DNA from: Acidobacteriota bacterium
GTDB taxonomy: Bacteria; Acidobacteriota; Vicinamibacteria; Vicinamibacterales; UBA2999
Length of the DNA stretch: 45,424 nt
Direction of reading: 5' to 3'
Assembly: GCA_003222635.1 (NCBI GenBank)
Contig: QHWQ01000334.1
Coordinates: 1-45,424 of the forward strand
Every line of letters starts with the position of its first letter. Position 1 is the first letter of the stretch. The position numbers and the translations under genes are program-made. Shown here one piece after another: positions 38,321-45,424 of this stretch. Below the pieces are notes generated by a model. The model saw nothing but the letters and a program-made list of their open reading frames with translations. It had not been told where the DNA came from and did not search any database.

Positions 38321-39340
38321 ATGAGACGTCTCCAAGTGATCGCGATATGCATCGGCTTGTCGCTCGCCGCGCTGGCGGCGCAGGCGCCGGCACCACAACA
38401 GGCGCCCGCGGGGCCGCCTCCGCCCGACACGGCGATGCTGCGGCAGCAGTACGAACAGTGGCGCAAGGACTTCAAGACGTGGGGCAAGTGGGCGCCGGTC
38501 GGCCAGGAGAGCAAGGGGACCACCGCGCTCATCACGCCGGAAAAAGTGCAGAGCGCGCTGAAGCTCGTGAAGAACGGCATCGCCGTCTCGCTCGCGCACG
38601 CGGAGCCGCAGCAGGTCGCCGCCGACGTCGGCCCGAACGGGCTCTTCAAGCGGACGACGCTCGGCATCACGGAAGGCGGCACGACGGACAATTACGCGGT
38701 GAGCTTCCACGGCCAGACCGTGGCGCACATCGACAGCTGGTGCCACTTCTTCGAGAACGGGCAGATGTACAACGGCGTGGCGGTGCAGGGAAACCTCAGC
38801 GCCGAAACCGGCTGCGTGAAGGGCGGGATCATGAACTGGAAGGACGGCATCACGACGCGCGCCGTCCTCTACGACATCGCGCAGTTGAAAGGCGTCGACA
38901 CCGTCGATCCCGCGATGCCGATCCGCCGCGCGGATCTCGAGGCATGGGAGAAGAAGGCCGGCGTGAAGATCGGCCCGGGCGACATTCCGCTCCTCTACAT
39001 CGGACGCTGGAAGCGGCGCGCGGCGCAGGGCGCGATCAATTCACCGGTCGCGGGCTACTACCCCGACACCATTCCGTGGATGCACGATCGGCTGCCGTCG
39101 TTCATCGGCCACGATTTCAACATCGACTGGAACCCGCGTCCGGGATGGGAGGGGATGCGCAATCCGATTCACGTCGCCGTACTGAACTGGATGGGCATCA
39201 ATATCGTGGAGTGCCTCGACCTGGAGCAGGCGGTGCAGACGGCGCGGCGGTTGAACCGCTACGAGTTCGCGATTACGTTCGCGCCGCTGCCGGTGGAAGG
39301 CGGGACGGGATCTCCGGTCAACCCGTTGGCAATTTTCTAG
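38321..39340 (+). CDS. Secreted cyclase-family (kynurenine formamidase-like) metal-dependent hydrolase
   Basis: A 339-residue protein with a signal peptide (AICIGLSLAALAAQAP). The cyclase/KynB-family core is recognisable: the metal-binding region VAHIDSWCHFFENGQMYNGV near residues 130-150, GIMNWKDGITTRAVLYDIAQLKGVD, and VLNWMGINIVECLDLEQAVQTARRLNRYEFAITFAPLPVEGGTGSPVNPLAIF. Normally the metal motif is HxGTHxDxPxH; here it is HIDSWCHFF, retaining two His and one Asp but with Trp-Cys in place of the usual Thr-His spacing. Family members hydrolyse amides or cyclic esters. The substrate is unknown. AGGAGG precedes the ATG. Confidence 0.8.
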   Translation: MRRLQVIAICIGLSLAALAAQAPAPQQAPAGPPPPDTAMLRQQYEQWRKDFKTWGKWAPVGQESKGTTALITPEKVQSALKLVKNGIAVSLAHAEPQQVAADVGPNGLFKRTTLGITEGGTTDNYAVSFHGQTVAHIDSWCHFFENGQMYNGVAVQGNLSAETGCVKGGIMNWKDGITTRAVLYDIAQLKGVDTVDPAMPIRRADLEAWEKKAGVKIGPGDIPLLYIGRWKRRAAQGAINSPVAGYYPDTIPWMHDRLPSFIGHDFNIDWNPRPGWEGMRNPIHVAVLNWMGINIVECLDLEQAVQTARRLNRYEFAITFAPLPVEGGTGSPVNPLAIF

Positions 39341-39341
39341 A

Positions 39342-39512
39342 CTAGATTCGTCGCGGCGCGGAAAACCATTTCGGATCGAGCTTGCCGGGAGCGGCCGCGG
39401 ACCTTGAAGGTCCGCGCCGCATCCGGCGCCGCAGCACGACCAGCCCGACCACGACGGTCCCTTTCACTAATGCGGCCACCACAGCCAGAAGAACGAGCGT
39501 CGGCACTGTCAT
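39342..39512 (-). CDS. Small single-pass membrane protein carrying a repeat-encoded segment
   Basis: A 56-residue frame, ATG to TAG. Residues 3-26 form a hydrophobic helix (TLVLLAVVAALVKGTVVVGLVVL) followed by RRRMRRGPSRSAAA and a tail ending KLDPKWFSAPRRI. Positive charges right after the helix suggest an N-out orientation. The RRGPSRSAAA stretch is encoded by a dispersed palindromic repeat (family B). No RBS is obvious. It lies convergent with the cyclase gene. Confidence 0.4.
   Translation of the reverse strand: MTVPTLVLLAVVAALVKGTVVVGLVVLRRRMRRGPSRSAAAPGKLDPKWFSAPRRI
39391..39422. repeat. Dispersed palindromic repeat, family B (copy 1)
   Basis: GCGGCCGCGGACCTTGAAGG plus TCCGCGCCGC. The core GCGGACCTT/AAGGTCCGC is a perfect palindrome around one base. 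Copy 2 at 39919-39948 is identical in 29 of 30 positions, 530 bp away. Confidence 0.85.
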
Positions 39513-39551
39513 TCGACACGATCAACGCTTGTCGCGGCGGAAACGAACAGA

Positions 39552-39880
39552 TCAACGCCTGAGCCGCCGCATCGCGCGCAGCGTTCCGCCCGGATCGCGC
39601 GCGACGCCGCGCCCCACCTCGCCAAGCAGCCTCGCCGCCTGCGCGGCATTGCCACGGCTGCGCCGGAGCGCCCGCGCTCGATTTTCCGGGAGACGGCTTC
39701 GCGGTAGCTCCCCGCTTCCGGCTCGCCGCCCTGAGCGGGCGCGAGAATTCGCTTCGGCAGATCGAATAGCAGAATCTCGGTTCCCGCCCGACGTCGCCGT
39801 CAGCGGCGACGGCAGCAGCGGGCTCGCCAACGCGATGATCGCGCGCCTGATCGCGTCAGGCGCCACCAAGGAATCGCGGT
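39552..39880 (-). pseudogene. Degraded coding region of unknown family
   Basis: On the minus strand, protein-like pieces appear in alternating frames: VAPDAIRRAIIALASPLLPSP, then ILLFDLPKRILAPAQGGEPEAGSYREAV in a second frame, then AARLLGEVGRGVARDPGG back in the first. Taken together they suggest a former gene with two frame changes. I cannot name a family, and composition effects in GC-rich DNA could mimic this. Confidence 0.25.
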
Positions 39881-39895
39881 AAGAGAGAATCAGGC

Positions 39896-40597
39896 GTGGC
39901 CGATCGCCTGACGTTCGATGCGGCCGCGGACCCTGAAGGTCCGCGCCGCTCGACCGCACTCGCCTATCCAGCCACCGGCGACGCGCGCGTGGATGCCACG
40001 CTCGTCCTCGCGCACGGCGCCGGCGCGCCGCAGCAGAGCGCGTTCATGATCGATTTCGCGCGCGCCCTCGCGGAGCGCGGCATCGACGTCCTGACCTTCA
40101 ACTTTCTGTACACCGAACAGAAACGGCGCGTGCCGGATCGCACGCCGGCGCTCGACGCGTGCTACCGCGCGGCGATTGCCACGGCGCGCGAGCACTTCGG
40201 ACGCGACCAGGTTTTCGTCGGCGGCAAGTCGATGGGCGGCCGCATCGCCACGCATCTCGCGGCAGCGGAGGATGCCGAGGCGCTCGGCATCGCCGGCGTC
40301 GTGCTGCTCGGTTATCCGCTGCACCCACCCGGCAAACCTGATCGGCTGCGCGCCGCGCACCTGCCGCGCATCCGCGTGCCGATGCTCATCCTCCAGGGCG
40401 AGCGCGATCCATTCGGCACGCCGGACGAACTTCGCGCCGCGTTCGCGCCAATCGCGGCGCGCGTCACGCTGCATGTTGTCGAGAAGGGCGATCACTCGCT
40501 CGCGCCGTCAAGGCGGGCCGAGTCGATCGCATCAACCTATCGCGAGCTCCAGGATCTGATCGCGAACTGGATCAGGTCTCGCAATGAAAAGGGATGA
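39896..40597 (+). CDS. Alpha/beta hydrolase (KANL3/Tex30-like, dienelactone-hydrolase fold)
   Basis: A 233-residue cytoplasmic hydrolase. The oxyanion region is LVLAHGAGAPQQSAFM, the nucleophile Ser sits in VGGKSMGGRIA near residue 107, the acid is Asp in LILQGERDPFGT near residue 167, and the His is in VVEKGDHSL near residue 201, so the triad is complete. The KSMGGR elbow matches KANL3/Tex30-like proteins. The first 25 residues contain AADPEGPRRS, encoded by a family B repeat sitting in frame; homologues normally start near the YPATGD region. GTG start at 39896; a later start after the repeat is possible. Substrate unknown. Confidence 0.85.
   Translation: MADRLTFDAAADPEGPRRSTALAYPATGDARVDATLVLAHGAGAPQQSAFMIDFARALAERGIDVLTFNFLYTEQKRRVPDRTPALDACYRAAIATAREHFGRDQVFVGGKSMGGRIATHLAAAEDAEALGIAGVVLLGYPLHPPGKPDRLRAAHLPRIRVPMLILQGERDPFGTPDELRAAFAPIAARVTLHVVEKGDHSLAPSRRAESIASTYRELQDLIANWIRSRNEKG
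39919..39948. repeat. Dispersed palindromic repeat, family B (copy 2), inside the hydrolase gene
   Basis: GCGGCCGCGGACCCTGAAGG plus TCCGCGCCGC. It lies within codons 8-18 of the hydrolase frame and stays in frame, encoding AAADPEGPRR. Confidence 0.85.
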
Positions 40598-40617
40598 CGG
40601 TTTTCACTGCCACCCCA

Positions 40618-40659
40618 GAACGAGAACGATCCGAACGCCCCGAACGCCTCGAACGCGTC
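40618..40659. repeat. Short GAACG tandem repeat between convergent genes
   Basis: Five GAACG units at 6-9 base spacing (GAACGAGAACGATCCGAACG and onward) fill the gap between the hydrolase and the second TonB-receptor gene. No terminator-like hairpin with a U-tract was seen in the gap. Confidence 0.6.
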
Positions 40660-43570
40660 AGAATCCGAGTCTGAACCCGAGCTGCGCCGCGCGCGACGCG
40701 TACGCGACATTGTTGTTGTACACGGGTTGACCGTACGCGGGGTTGTCGACCGCCGTGGTGTAGGAACCGTAGTTCTTGTGATTCAACACATTGAAGAGCT
40801 CGGCGATGCCGTCGATCGAGCGATGCCCGCCGAGCGGGAACCGCTTCTGCAGGCGCGTGTCGATGCGATGCAGCGGCGAGCCCACGAAGCTGTTGCGGGC
40901 GAGGAACGTGCCGTCATTGAGCCGGCGCGTGCCGCCGCCCGAGCCCGTATCGCGTGCCGGGCATGAGCAGCTGACTGTCGTCCGCATGCCGGAGCCGTAG
41001 AAATAGACGCCGCTGATCTGGACGCCCTTGCCGACCTCCCAGATGCCGTTGACCACCGCGCGATGGCGCTGGTCGGTCGCCGCGAGCGTGTATTCGCCGC
41101 CGACGTCCTGCTTCAGCTTGAACGTGATCGTCGCGCAGGCAGGCGATCCATCCACGGTCCTCACGATCTGGCAGGGGTCGCCTTGCGTGTCGTGCAGCGC
41201 CGCGAATGTGTAGGTGGCAGCGAGCTGGTAGTGATGGCTGAAACGCTTGGTGAGCGACGTTTCGAGCCCGTGGTAGTTGCTCCATCCCTGCATGAACTCG
41301 CCGTTGACGAATCCCCAGTCCGAGTACGGCCGCGACGCGATGATGCTGAACGGGATGTTGTCGCCGGTGGCCGGGTCGTACGTCAGGTTCATGTTGTAGT
41401 CGACTTCTTCCTTGCGCTGTCCGGTGAAGACGTAGTTGGCTTCAACCGCGATCTCCGTACCGAACTGGCGCTGTACGCCCGCGGACGTCTGATGGCTGTA
41501 GGTCAGCTTGTGATTCGGTGACGGGATCTCCGAGCTGATCTCGCGGCGAATGCAGGTCGGCGTGAGCGCCGTGGAGCAGAGGCGCGCCCGCGCCTGGTCG
41601 ATGGTCGGCCTGGGGCCGTTGAAGGGATTGACCGCGAAGTCCACGCGGCCGTCGTAGAGCGCCTCCGGAATCAGCGTCTGTGCCGCGAGGTTCGACTGGT
41701 GCTGGGCGTCGTTCTCGAGCTGCGTGAAGTACTTGCCATAGCCGCCATGCAGCACGGTCTTGTCGTTGATCCGATAGGCAAAGCCGAGGCGCGGGACAAA
41801 GTGTGTCAGCTCGTACGGCACATTGCCCGTCCTCCACGGGAGCACCTTGATGTTTTCCCCCATGACCTTGATGTCGGCGTCGTAGCGCACGCCGAGGTTC
41901 AACGTCAGGCGCTTGGATGCGGCCCAGTCGTCCTGCCACCACCCGGCATAGAGCTGCCGGTTGTTCTGCAGGTGGAAGTTGCCGACCGACTGCCGGTAGC
42001 GGATCGAGCTGGAGCTGAGGGGCAGCGGGTTCCACGTCGACGCGTCGTTCCACACCGGGAACATCGCGTACAGCGCGTCCGCCGACGGCGCGGCCAGGAG
42101 CGTCGCGTCGAGGTTTCCGTTGCAGTAGCTGCACCACTGGAAGTCGAAGACGTGGTTCGTGAATTCGCCTCCCGTCTTGACGTCGTGGCGTCCCAGGGCG
42201 TTATACGAGAAGCCGAAATCATCGCGCACCTGTACGCTCTTCTGCCCGATGTACTGCGGCTGATTGGTGGCGGTGCCGATCGTGTAGCCCTTCACCTGAT
42301 AGCGCGTCGACCCGCATCGCACGTTGGACGGCTTCGACAATTGACAGCCGGGAAACGCGCCGCCCTTGTACATGACGAGCGAATCGAACCCCCAGCTGTA
42401 ACCCAGATAGCCGCCCTTCAGCTCGTTGATCCTGTTGTTCCCGAAGACCTGCGTGAACTGCAGCCAGCTCTGGTTCGATCGCCGCACGGCCGACGTGGCG
42501 CCCGAGACGTGGGTAGTCGCGCCGCCGCCGCTGCCCGGGAGAAACTGGTTGTACGTGTTGTCCCTGATTGACAGGTGCTTTTGCGGGCTCAGCTGGAAGT
42601 CCACTTTGACGCCGCCCGTGCGCTGTCTCCGGACGCCCTGCAAATCCGTGTCGAATTTCGGGTACCTCGGATTGGCGTACACGTAGGTCTGGGGCTCGCG
42701 CTCCCCTTCCCAGTTCGCAAAGATGTGGATCCGATCCTTCTTGATCGGCCCGCCGTAGGTCCCGCTGACCTGCTGGTTCGAATACGGCGGCGTGCGGTTG
42801 AGCACGTAATCCTTGGTGTTCAGCCGCGCGTCGCGGAAGTAACCGGAGAGCGTCCCCTCGTGCCGGTTCGTGCCCGACTTGCTGACGGCGTTGACCACCA
42901 CGCCCATCGAGTGGCCCTGCGTGGCGTCGAACCGGTTGGACACGAACTCGAACTCGGCGATCGAATCGCGGCTGTAGCGCGGCTCGGTCGTGCTCGTCAC
43001 GCTGTTGGTGACCTGCTGTCCGTCCATGTTGATCTGGAACGCCACTTGCGCGCGCGGGATGGGTGACTCGCCACCGGCGTTGGCGCGGCTCCCCGGTGCG
43101 AGCATCGCCAGATCCAGCCAGTTGCGGCCGTTCACCGGCAGATCCTTCACCTGCCGCTGGTCGATGTTGCCGCTCACGGTGGAGGAGGTGAGATCCAGGA
43201 GCGGAGCCTCGCCGGTGACCTGCACCGTCTCCTGCACGGTCGACGGCGCCAGCTGCAGATTCAGCACGGCCCGCTGGTTGATCTGCATGTCGATGCCGCT
43301 TCGCGTCACGGTGGCGAAGCCAGCCAGCTCCGCGGTGAACTGATAGGTCCCGATGCGCAACGGCAGACGGAACACGCCCGCGCTGTCGGTCACCGTGACG
43401 AAAGTGTTGCCTGAATCTGAATTCGTCGCCGTCACGGTCACGCCGGGCAGGACGCCACCTGTCGAGTCGGTGATCGTTCCGGTCACGGTCGCTTCCTGCG
43501 CAAAGGATGCGGCCGGCACGGCGAGGATGAGCGCGAGCGCGAGTACGCAGAGGGACAGTCGATGCGTCAC
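40658..43570 (-). CDS. TonB-dependent receptor, Oar-like (second copy)
   Basis: A 970-residue outer-membrane receptor. The GTG start follows GGAGG and opens a signal peptide (LCVLALALILAVPAASFAQE). Residues 25-105 are a carboxypeptidase-regulatory-like domain (VTGTITDSTGGVLPGVTVTATNSDSGNTF), followed by the plug (VKDLPVNGRNWLDLAMLAPGS; RDSIAEFEFVSNRFDATQGHSMGVVVNAVSKSGTNRHEG) and a beta-barrel ending AQLGFRLGF. Cys pairs in the barrel (FQWCSYCNG, VSCSCPARD) probably form loop disulfides. It shares domain order and many plug residues with the receptor at 33.8 kb but the barrel loops differ, suggesting a different ligand. Not adjacent to TonB/ExbBD genes. Confidence 0.93.
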   Translation of the reverse strand: MTHRLSLCVLALALILAVPAASFAQEATVTGTITDSTGGVLPGVTVTATNSDSGNTFVTVTDSAGVFRLPLRIGTYQFTAELAGFATVTRSGIDMQINQRAVLNLQLAPSTVQETVQVTGEAPLLDLTSSTVSGNIDQRQVKDLPVNGRNWLDLAMLAPGSRANAGGESPIPRAQVAFQINMDGQQVTNSVTSTTEPRYSRDSIAEFEFVSNRFDATQGHSMGVVVNAVSKSGTNRHEGTLSGYFRDARLNTKDYVLNRTPPYSNQQVSGTYGGPIKKDRIHIFANWEGEREPQTYVYANPRYPKFDTDLQGVRRQRTGGVKVDFQLSPQKHLSIRDNTYNQFLPGSGGGATTHVSGATSAVRRSNQSWLQFTQVFGNNRINELKGGYLGYSWGFDSLVMYKGGAFPGCQLSKPSNVRCGSTRYQVKGYTIGTATNQPQYIGQKSVQVRDDFGFSYNALGRHDVKTGGEFTNHVFDFQWCSYCNGNLDATLLAAPSADALYAMFPVWNDASTWNPLPLSSSSIRYRQSVGNFHLQNNRQLYAGWWQDDWAASKRLTLNLGVRYDADIKVMGENIKVLPWRTGNVPYELTHFVPRLGFAYRINDKTVLHGGYGKYFTQLENDAQHQSNLAAQTLIPEALYDGRVDFAVNPFNGPRPTIDQARARLCSTALTPTCIRREISSEIPSPNHKLTYSHQTSAGVQRQFGTEIAVEANYVFTGQRKEEVDYNMNLTYDPATGDNIPFSIIASRPYSDWGFVNGEFMQGWSNYHGLETSLTKRFSHHYQLAATYTFAALHDTQGDPCQIVRTVDGSPACATITFKLKQDVGGEYTLAATDQRHRAVVNGIWEVGKGVQISGVYFYGSGMRTTVSCSCPARDTGSGGGTRRLNDGTFLARNSFVGSPLHRIDTRLQKRFPLGGHRSIDGIAELFNVLNHKNYGSYTTAVDNPAYGQPVYNNNVAYASRAAQLGFRLGF

Positions 43571-43627
43571 GGGTGCCTCCTTGTCGCCTGGTTGCCGCTG
43601 GGAGGTGCCCTGTATAAGCCCCGCGCG

Positions 43628-44643
43628 TCAGGGTGTCAACGCGTTTTTTCCCGGATGCATGACGGTGGGCGTCGCGGCCTCGCGCAGCAGCAGTGTGGGC
43701 TCACCGCTGCCATCGGCCGCAACCATCCACACGTCGCTGACCGCGGCCGAGCGGCCGGTCGAGTCCGGCTGCGTGTAGAGAATGTGCGCAGCGTCCAGCC
43801 ATTCGACCTGTTCGTCGATGAAGCGGCTCTCGGCAACCGGCGAGTCGGTGAGCGTTGCGAGGTCGAGGACGTAGAGCCGCCAATGCGCCAGTCCGGGCCC
43901 TGCCTCGCGCTTCTTGAACGCGATACGCGTGTTGTCCGGCGAGAGCGACGGGCATTCCACTCCGTCCCTGAGGACGTCGACGCGATTCGCGCGGATGTCA
44001 CCCTTGACGAGGTACGTGTGTCCACCGGTGCCGAGCGTCGCGTAGAACTCATTCGAGTCGGGCGCGAAGGTGACGCCCCAGAAGTTCGCATCGGCAGGCT
44101 GGATGCGCGAGCCATCCAGCCAGATTTCCATCCGCTCCAGATTGTCGACGACGTGCGGCTGGGCGGACCCGCCAGCGGGATGCGGGCGCTGACGTGGAAC
44201 GCGCTGTCGAAGAGAACGGCGGAATAGGTGGTGACAGCGCCGCGTTCGACTTCCAGACATACGCCGCGGCCGGCGCGGAAGTGGACGCCGTCGCACTGCA
44301 GTGCGGTGGCGGTACGCTGCGACTCGCCATCGAGCGCTTCGAGCGCCAGCGCGCCATAGCTCTGATCGAGCGCGGTATGCCTCACCAGCAGATATGCCGG
44401 AGGCTGATGCGTGCTGGTCGCGACGTGTGTCGCGTTCTGGTGGTCCGGTTTAGCAACCGCGGGAAACGAAGGCTCGGTCGCCGACTGCGACGGCGGCTCG
44501 GGCACCGCGGCCACGGGTGGCAGAGCGGTGGGCGCGAGCGCCGGCGCCGATGCGGTGCTCGTCCACGTGTAGGCGACGGACAGGGCGATCGAAGCCGCGC
44601 AGAGCATCGCGAAGAGCCACCCCCGCGTGCCGATGTCACGCAC
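43628..44643 (-). pseudogene. TolB-like/WD40-type membrane-anchored protein, internally deleted
   Basis: Residues 1-150 are in one frame: an N-terminal helix (GWLFAMLCAASIALSVAYTW), a Pro/Ala linker and the start of a propeller (AYLLVRHTALDQSYGALAL; FHVSARIPLAGPPSR). The rest is in another frame from about 44160: DNLERMEIWLDGSRIQPADANFWGVTFAPDSNEFYATLGTGGHTYLVKGD and ECPSLSPDNTRIAFKKREAG. Relatives carry a SPDGR blade of roughly 35 residues between PPSR and this point; it is absent here, so a frame-changing deletion is likely. GTG 44643 overlaps the MFS gene's stop; ATG 44670 is an alternative start. Confidence 0.75.
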
Positions 44644-45424
44644 GATCGCCTCTGAGCGCCACGGCCGCAACGACGACGGCGACGGCGACGGCTGATGAAA
44701 AACCGGCGACGGCTGTCGGAATGCCGAACTGCACCCACGCGGCGCCGAAGGCGAGCGCGGCGACGAAACGGCCCCCGCTCGTGACGGTGGTCACCATCGC
44801 CATGCCGCCAGCGACCTGTTCCGACCTGCAGGCCGCGCCGGCGAGCGCCATGAATACGCCGTCGGTCATCGCGTAGTACGCGCCGAGCAGCAGGACGCTC
44901 GAGGCGATCACGGCGGTCGTCCCGTGCACCACGCCGGCGACGATGTAGGCCGACGCGAGCAGCAGATGACCTCCGAGCAGCGTCGTCCGCTTGCCGGCGC
45001 GATCGGCGAAATGCCCAACCGGTATGGCGAGCACGAGATAGACCGCGGACGTGCCCACGTAGAGCAGCGGCAACATCGCGGCGTTGAATCCCACGTTACG
45101 CTGCAGGATCAGATAGATGAAGGCATCGCTGACGGTCGCCACGCTGAGTACCGCGGCGGCCACGAGCAGCGGCGCAATCGCCCGCGCGTCCGTCGCGCGC
45201 CATGCCACGGCGCGAGGCTGCGCGGCATGTTCGACCGGAGGAGGATTGCGCACGAACGCCAGCAGCACGCCGAGACCGATGATGGCGATGCTGAAGCTGA
45301 CGACGAACACCACGTCGAAGCGTTGCGGCAGCGCCGACAGAATCACCAGGCCGACCAGCGGGCCGAGCATCGCACCCGCGCTGTCGAACGCGCGATGGAC
45401 GCCGAAGGCGACACCGCGATTGGC
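44636..45424 (-). CDS. MFS transporter, C-terminal part (runs off the window)
   Basis: The last 262 residues of a major facilitator superfamily protein; the frame is open to the right edge. It begins in ANRGVAFGVHRAFDSAGAMLGPLVG, the region between helices 4 and 5 typical of MFS exporters, has a central charged loop (RNPPPVEHAAQPRAVAWRATDARA) and six C-terminal helices with GHFADRAGKRTTLLGGHLLL. Substrate unknown; efflux is typical for this type. The stop overlaps the start of the TolB-like gene, suggesting co-transcription. Confidence 0.8.
   Translation of the reverse strand, partial: ANRGVAFGVHRAFDSAGAMLGPLVGLVILSALPQRFDVVFVVSFSIAIIGLGVLLAFVRNPPPVEHAAQPRAVAWRATDARAIAPLLVAAAVLSVATVSDAFIYLILQRNVGFNAAMLPLLYVGTSAVYLVLAIPVGHFADRAGKRTTLLGGHLLLASAYIVAGVVHGTTAVIASSVLLLGAYYAMTDGVFMALAGAACRSEQVAGGMAMVTTVTSGGRFVAALAFGAAWVQFGIPTAVAGFSSAVAVAVVVAAVALRGDRA

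Noticed and set aside
39382-39882. Plus-strand 166-codon frame in the gap before the hydrolase
   Set aside because: Arg/Ser/Thr-rich translation spanning a repeat; the minus-strand fragments look more protein-like.

Overview
This is a high-GC bacterial window with tightly packed genes. Two Oar-like TonB-dependent receptors with an N-terminal carboxypeptidase-regulatory domain, a PQQ dehydrogenase/cytochrome c pair, LVIVD-repeat and TolB-like secreted proteins, and short palindromic intergenic repeats (GTAGTGTCCGGCTTCAGCCGGACC type) together suggest Acidobacteriota, probably Vicinamibacteria. That placement is inferred from gene style; no rRNA, tRNA or CRISPR was seen.

Layout. 0-5.7 kb: YbaK-like deacylase, OsmC, a GGDEF protein, a ParB-domain protein, and a PQQ dehydrogenase/dihaem cytochrome c operon. 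5.7-10.2 kb: a giant single-chain pyruvate:ferredoxin oxidoreductase-like gene broken by two frame changes. 10.2-11.8 kb: repeat-rich DNA, a VOC protein and a GNAT acetyltransferase. 11.8-21.8 kb: an intact minus-strand complex I operon nuoABCDHIJKLMN with no nuoE, nuoF or nuoG. 21.8-26 kb: a His-rich secreted protein, a dead VapBC-like pair and a 2-oxoacid:ferredoxin oxidoreductase pair (korA intact, korB broken). 26-31.7 kb: a broken GH99-like secreted protein, two polytopic glycosyltransferase-like proteins and a DUF4214-methyltransferase fusion. 31.7-45.4 kb: a decayed lipoprotein, an LVIVD protein, the two TonB receptors, a response regulator, a PAP2 phosphatase remnant, a cyclase-family protein, an alpha/beta hydrolase, a broken TolB-like protein and a truncated MFS transporter.

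How the genes may work together. The 11-subunit complex I lacks the NADH-binding module and is flanked on both sides by ferredoxin-reducing 2-oxoacid oxidoreductases. A route 2-oxoacid -> ferredoxin -> complex I -> quinone is a reasonable inference. However, both ferredoxin-reducing enzymes have coding breaks here, while every nuo gene and korA is open.

The most unusual property of the window is that about eight loci show the same kind of lesion. Two well-conserved halves of one protein are joined with a family-expected segment missing and usually the frame changed: PFOR (twice), korB, the GH99-like gene, the TolB-like gene, PAP2, VapB/VapC and a lipoprotein. Either this genome is losing DNA by many small deletions, or the assembly has a systematic defect. 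Read mapping across the junctions listed would decide.
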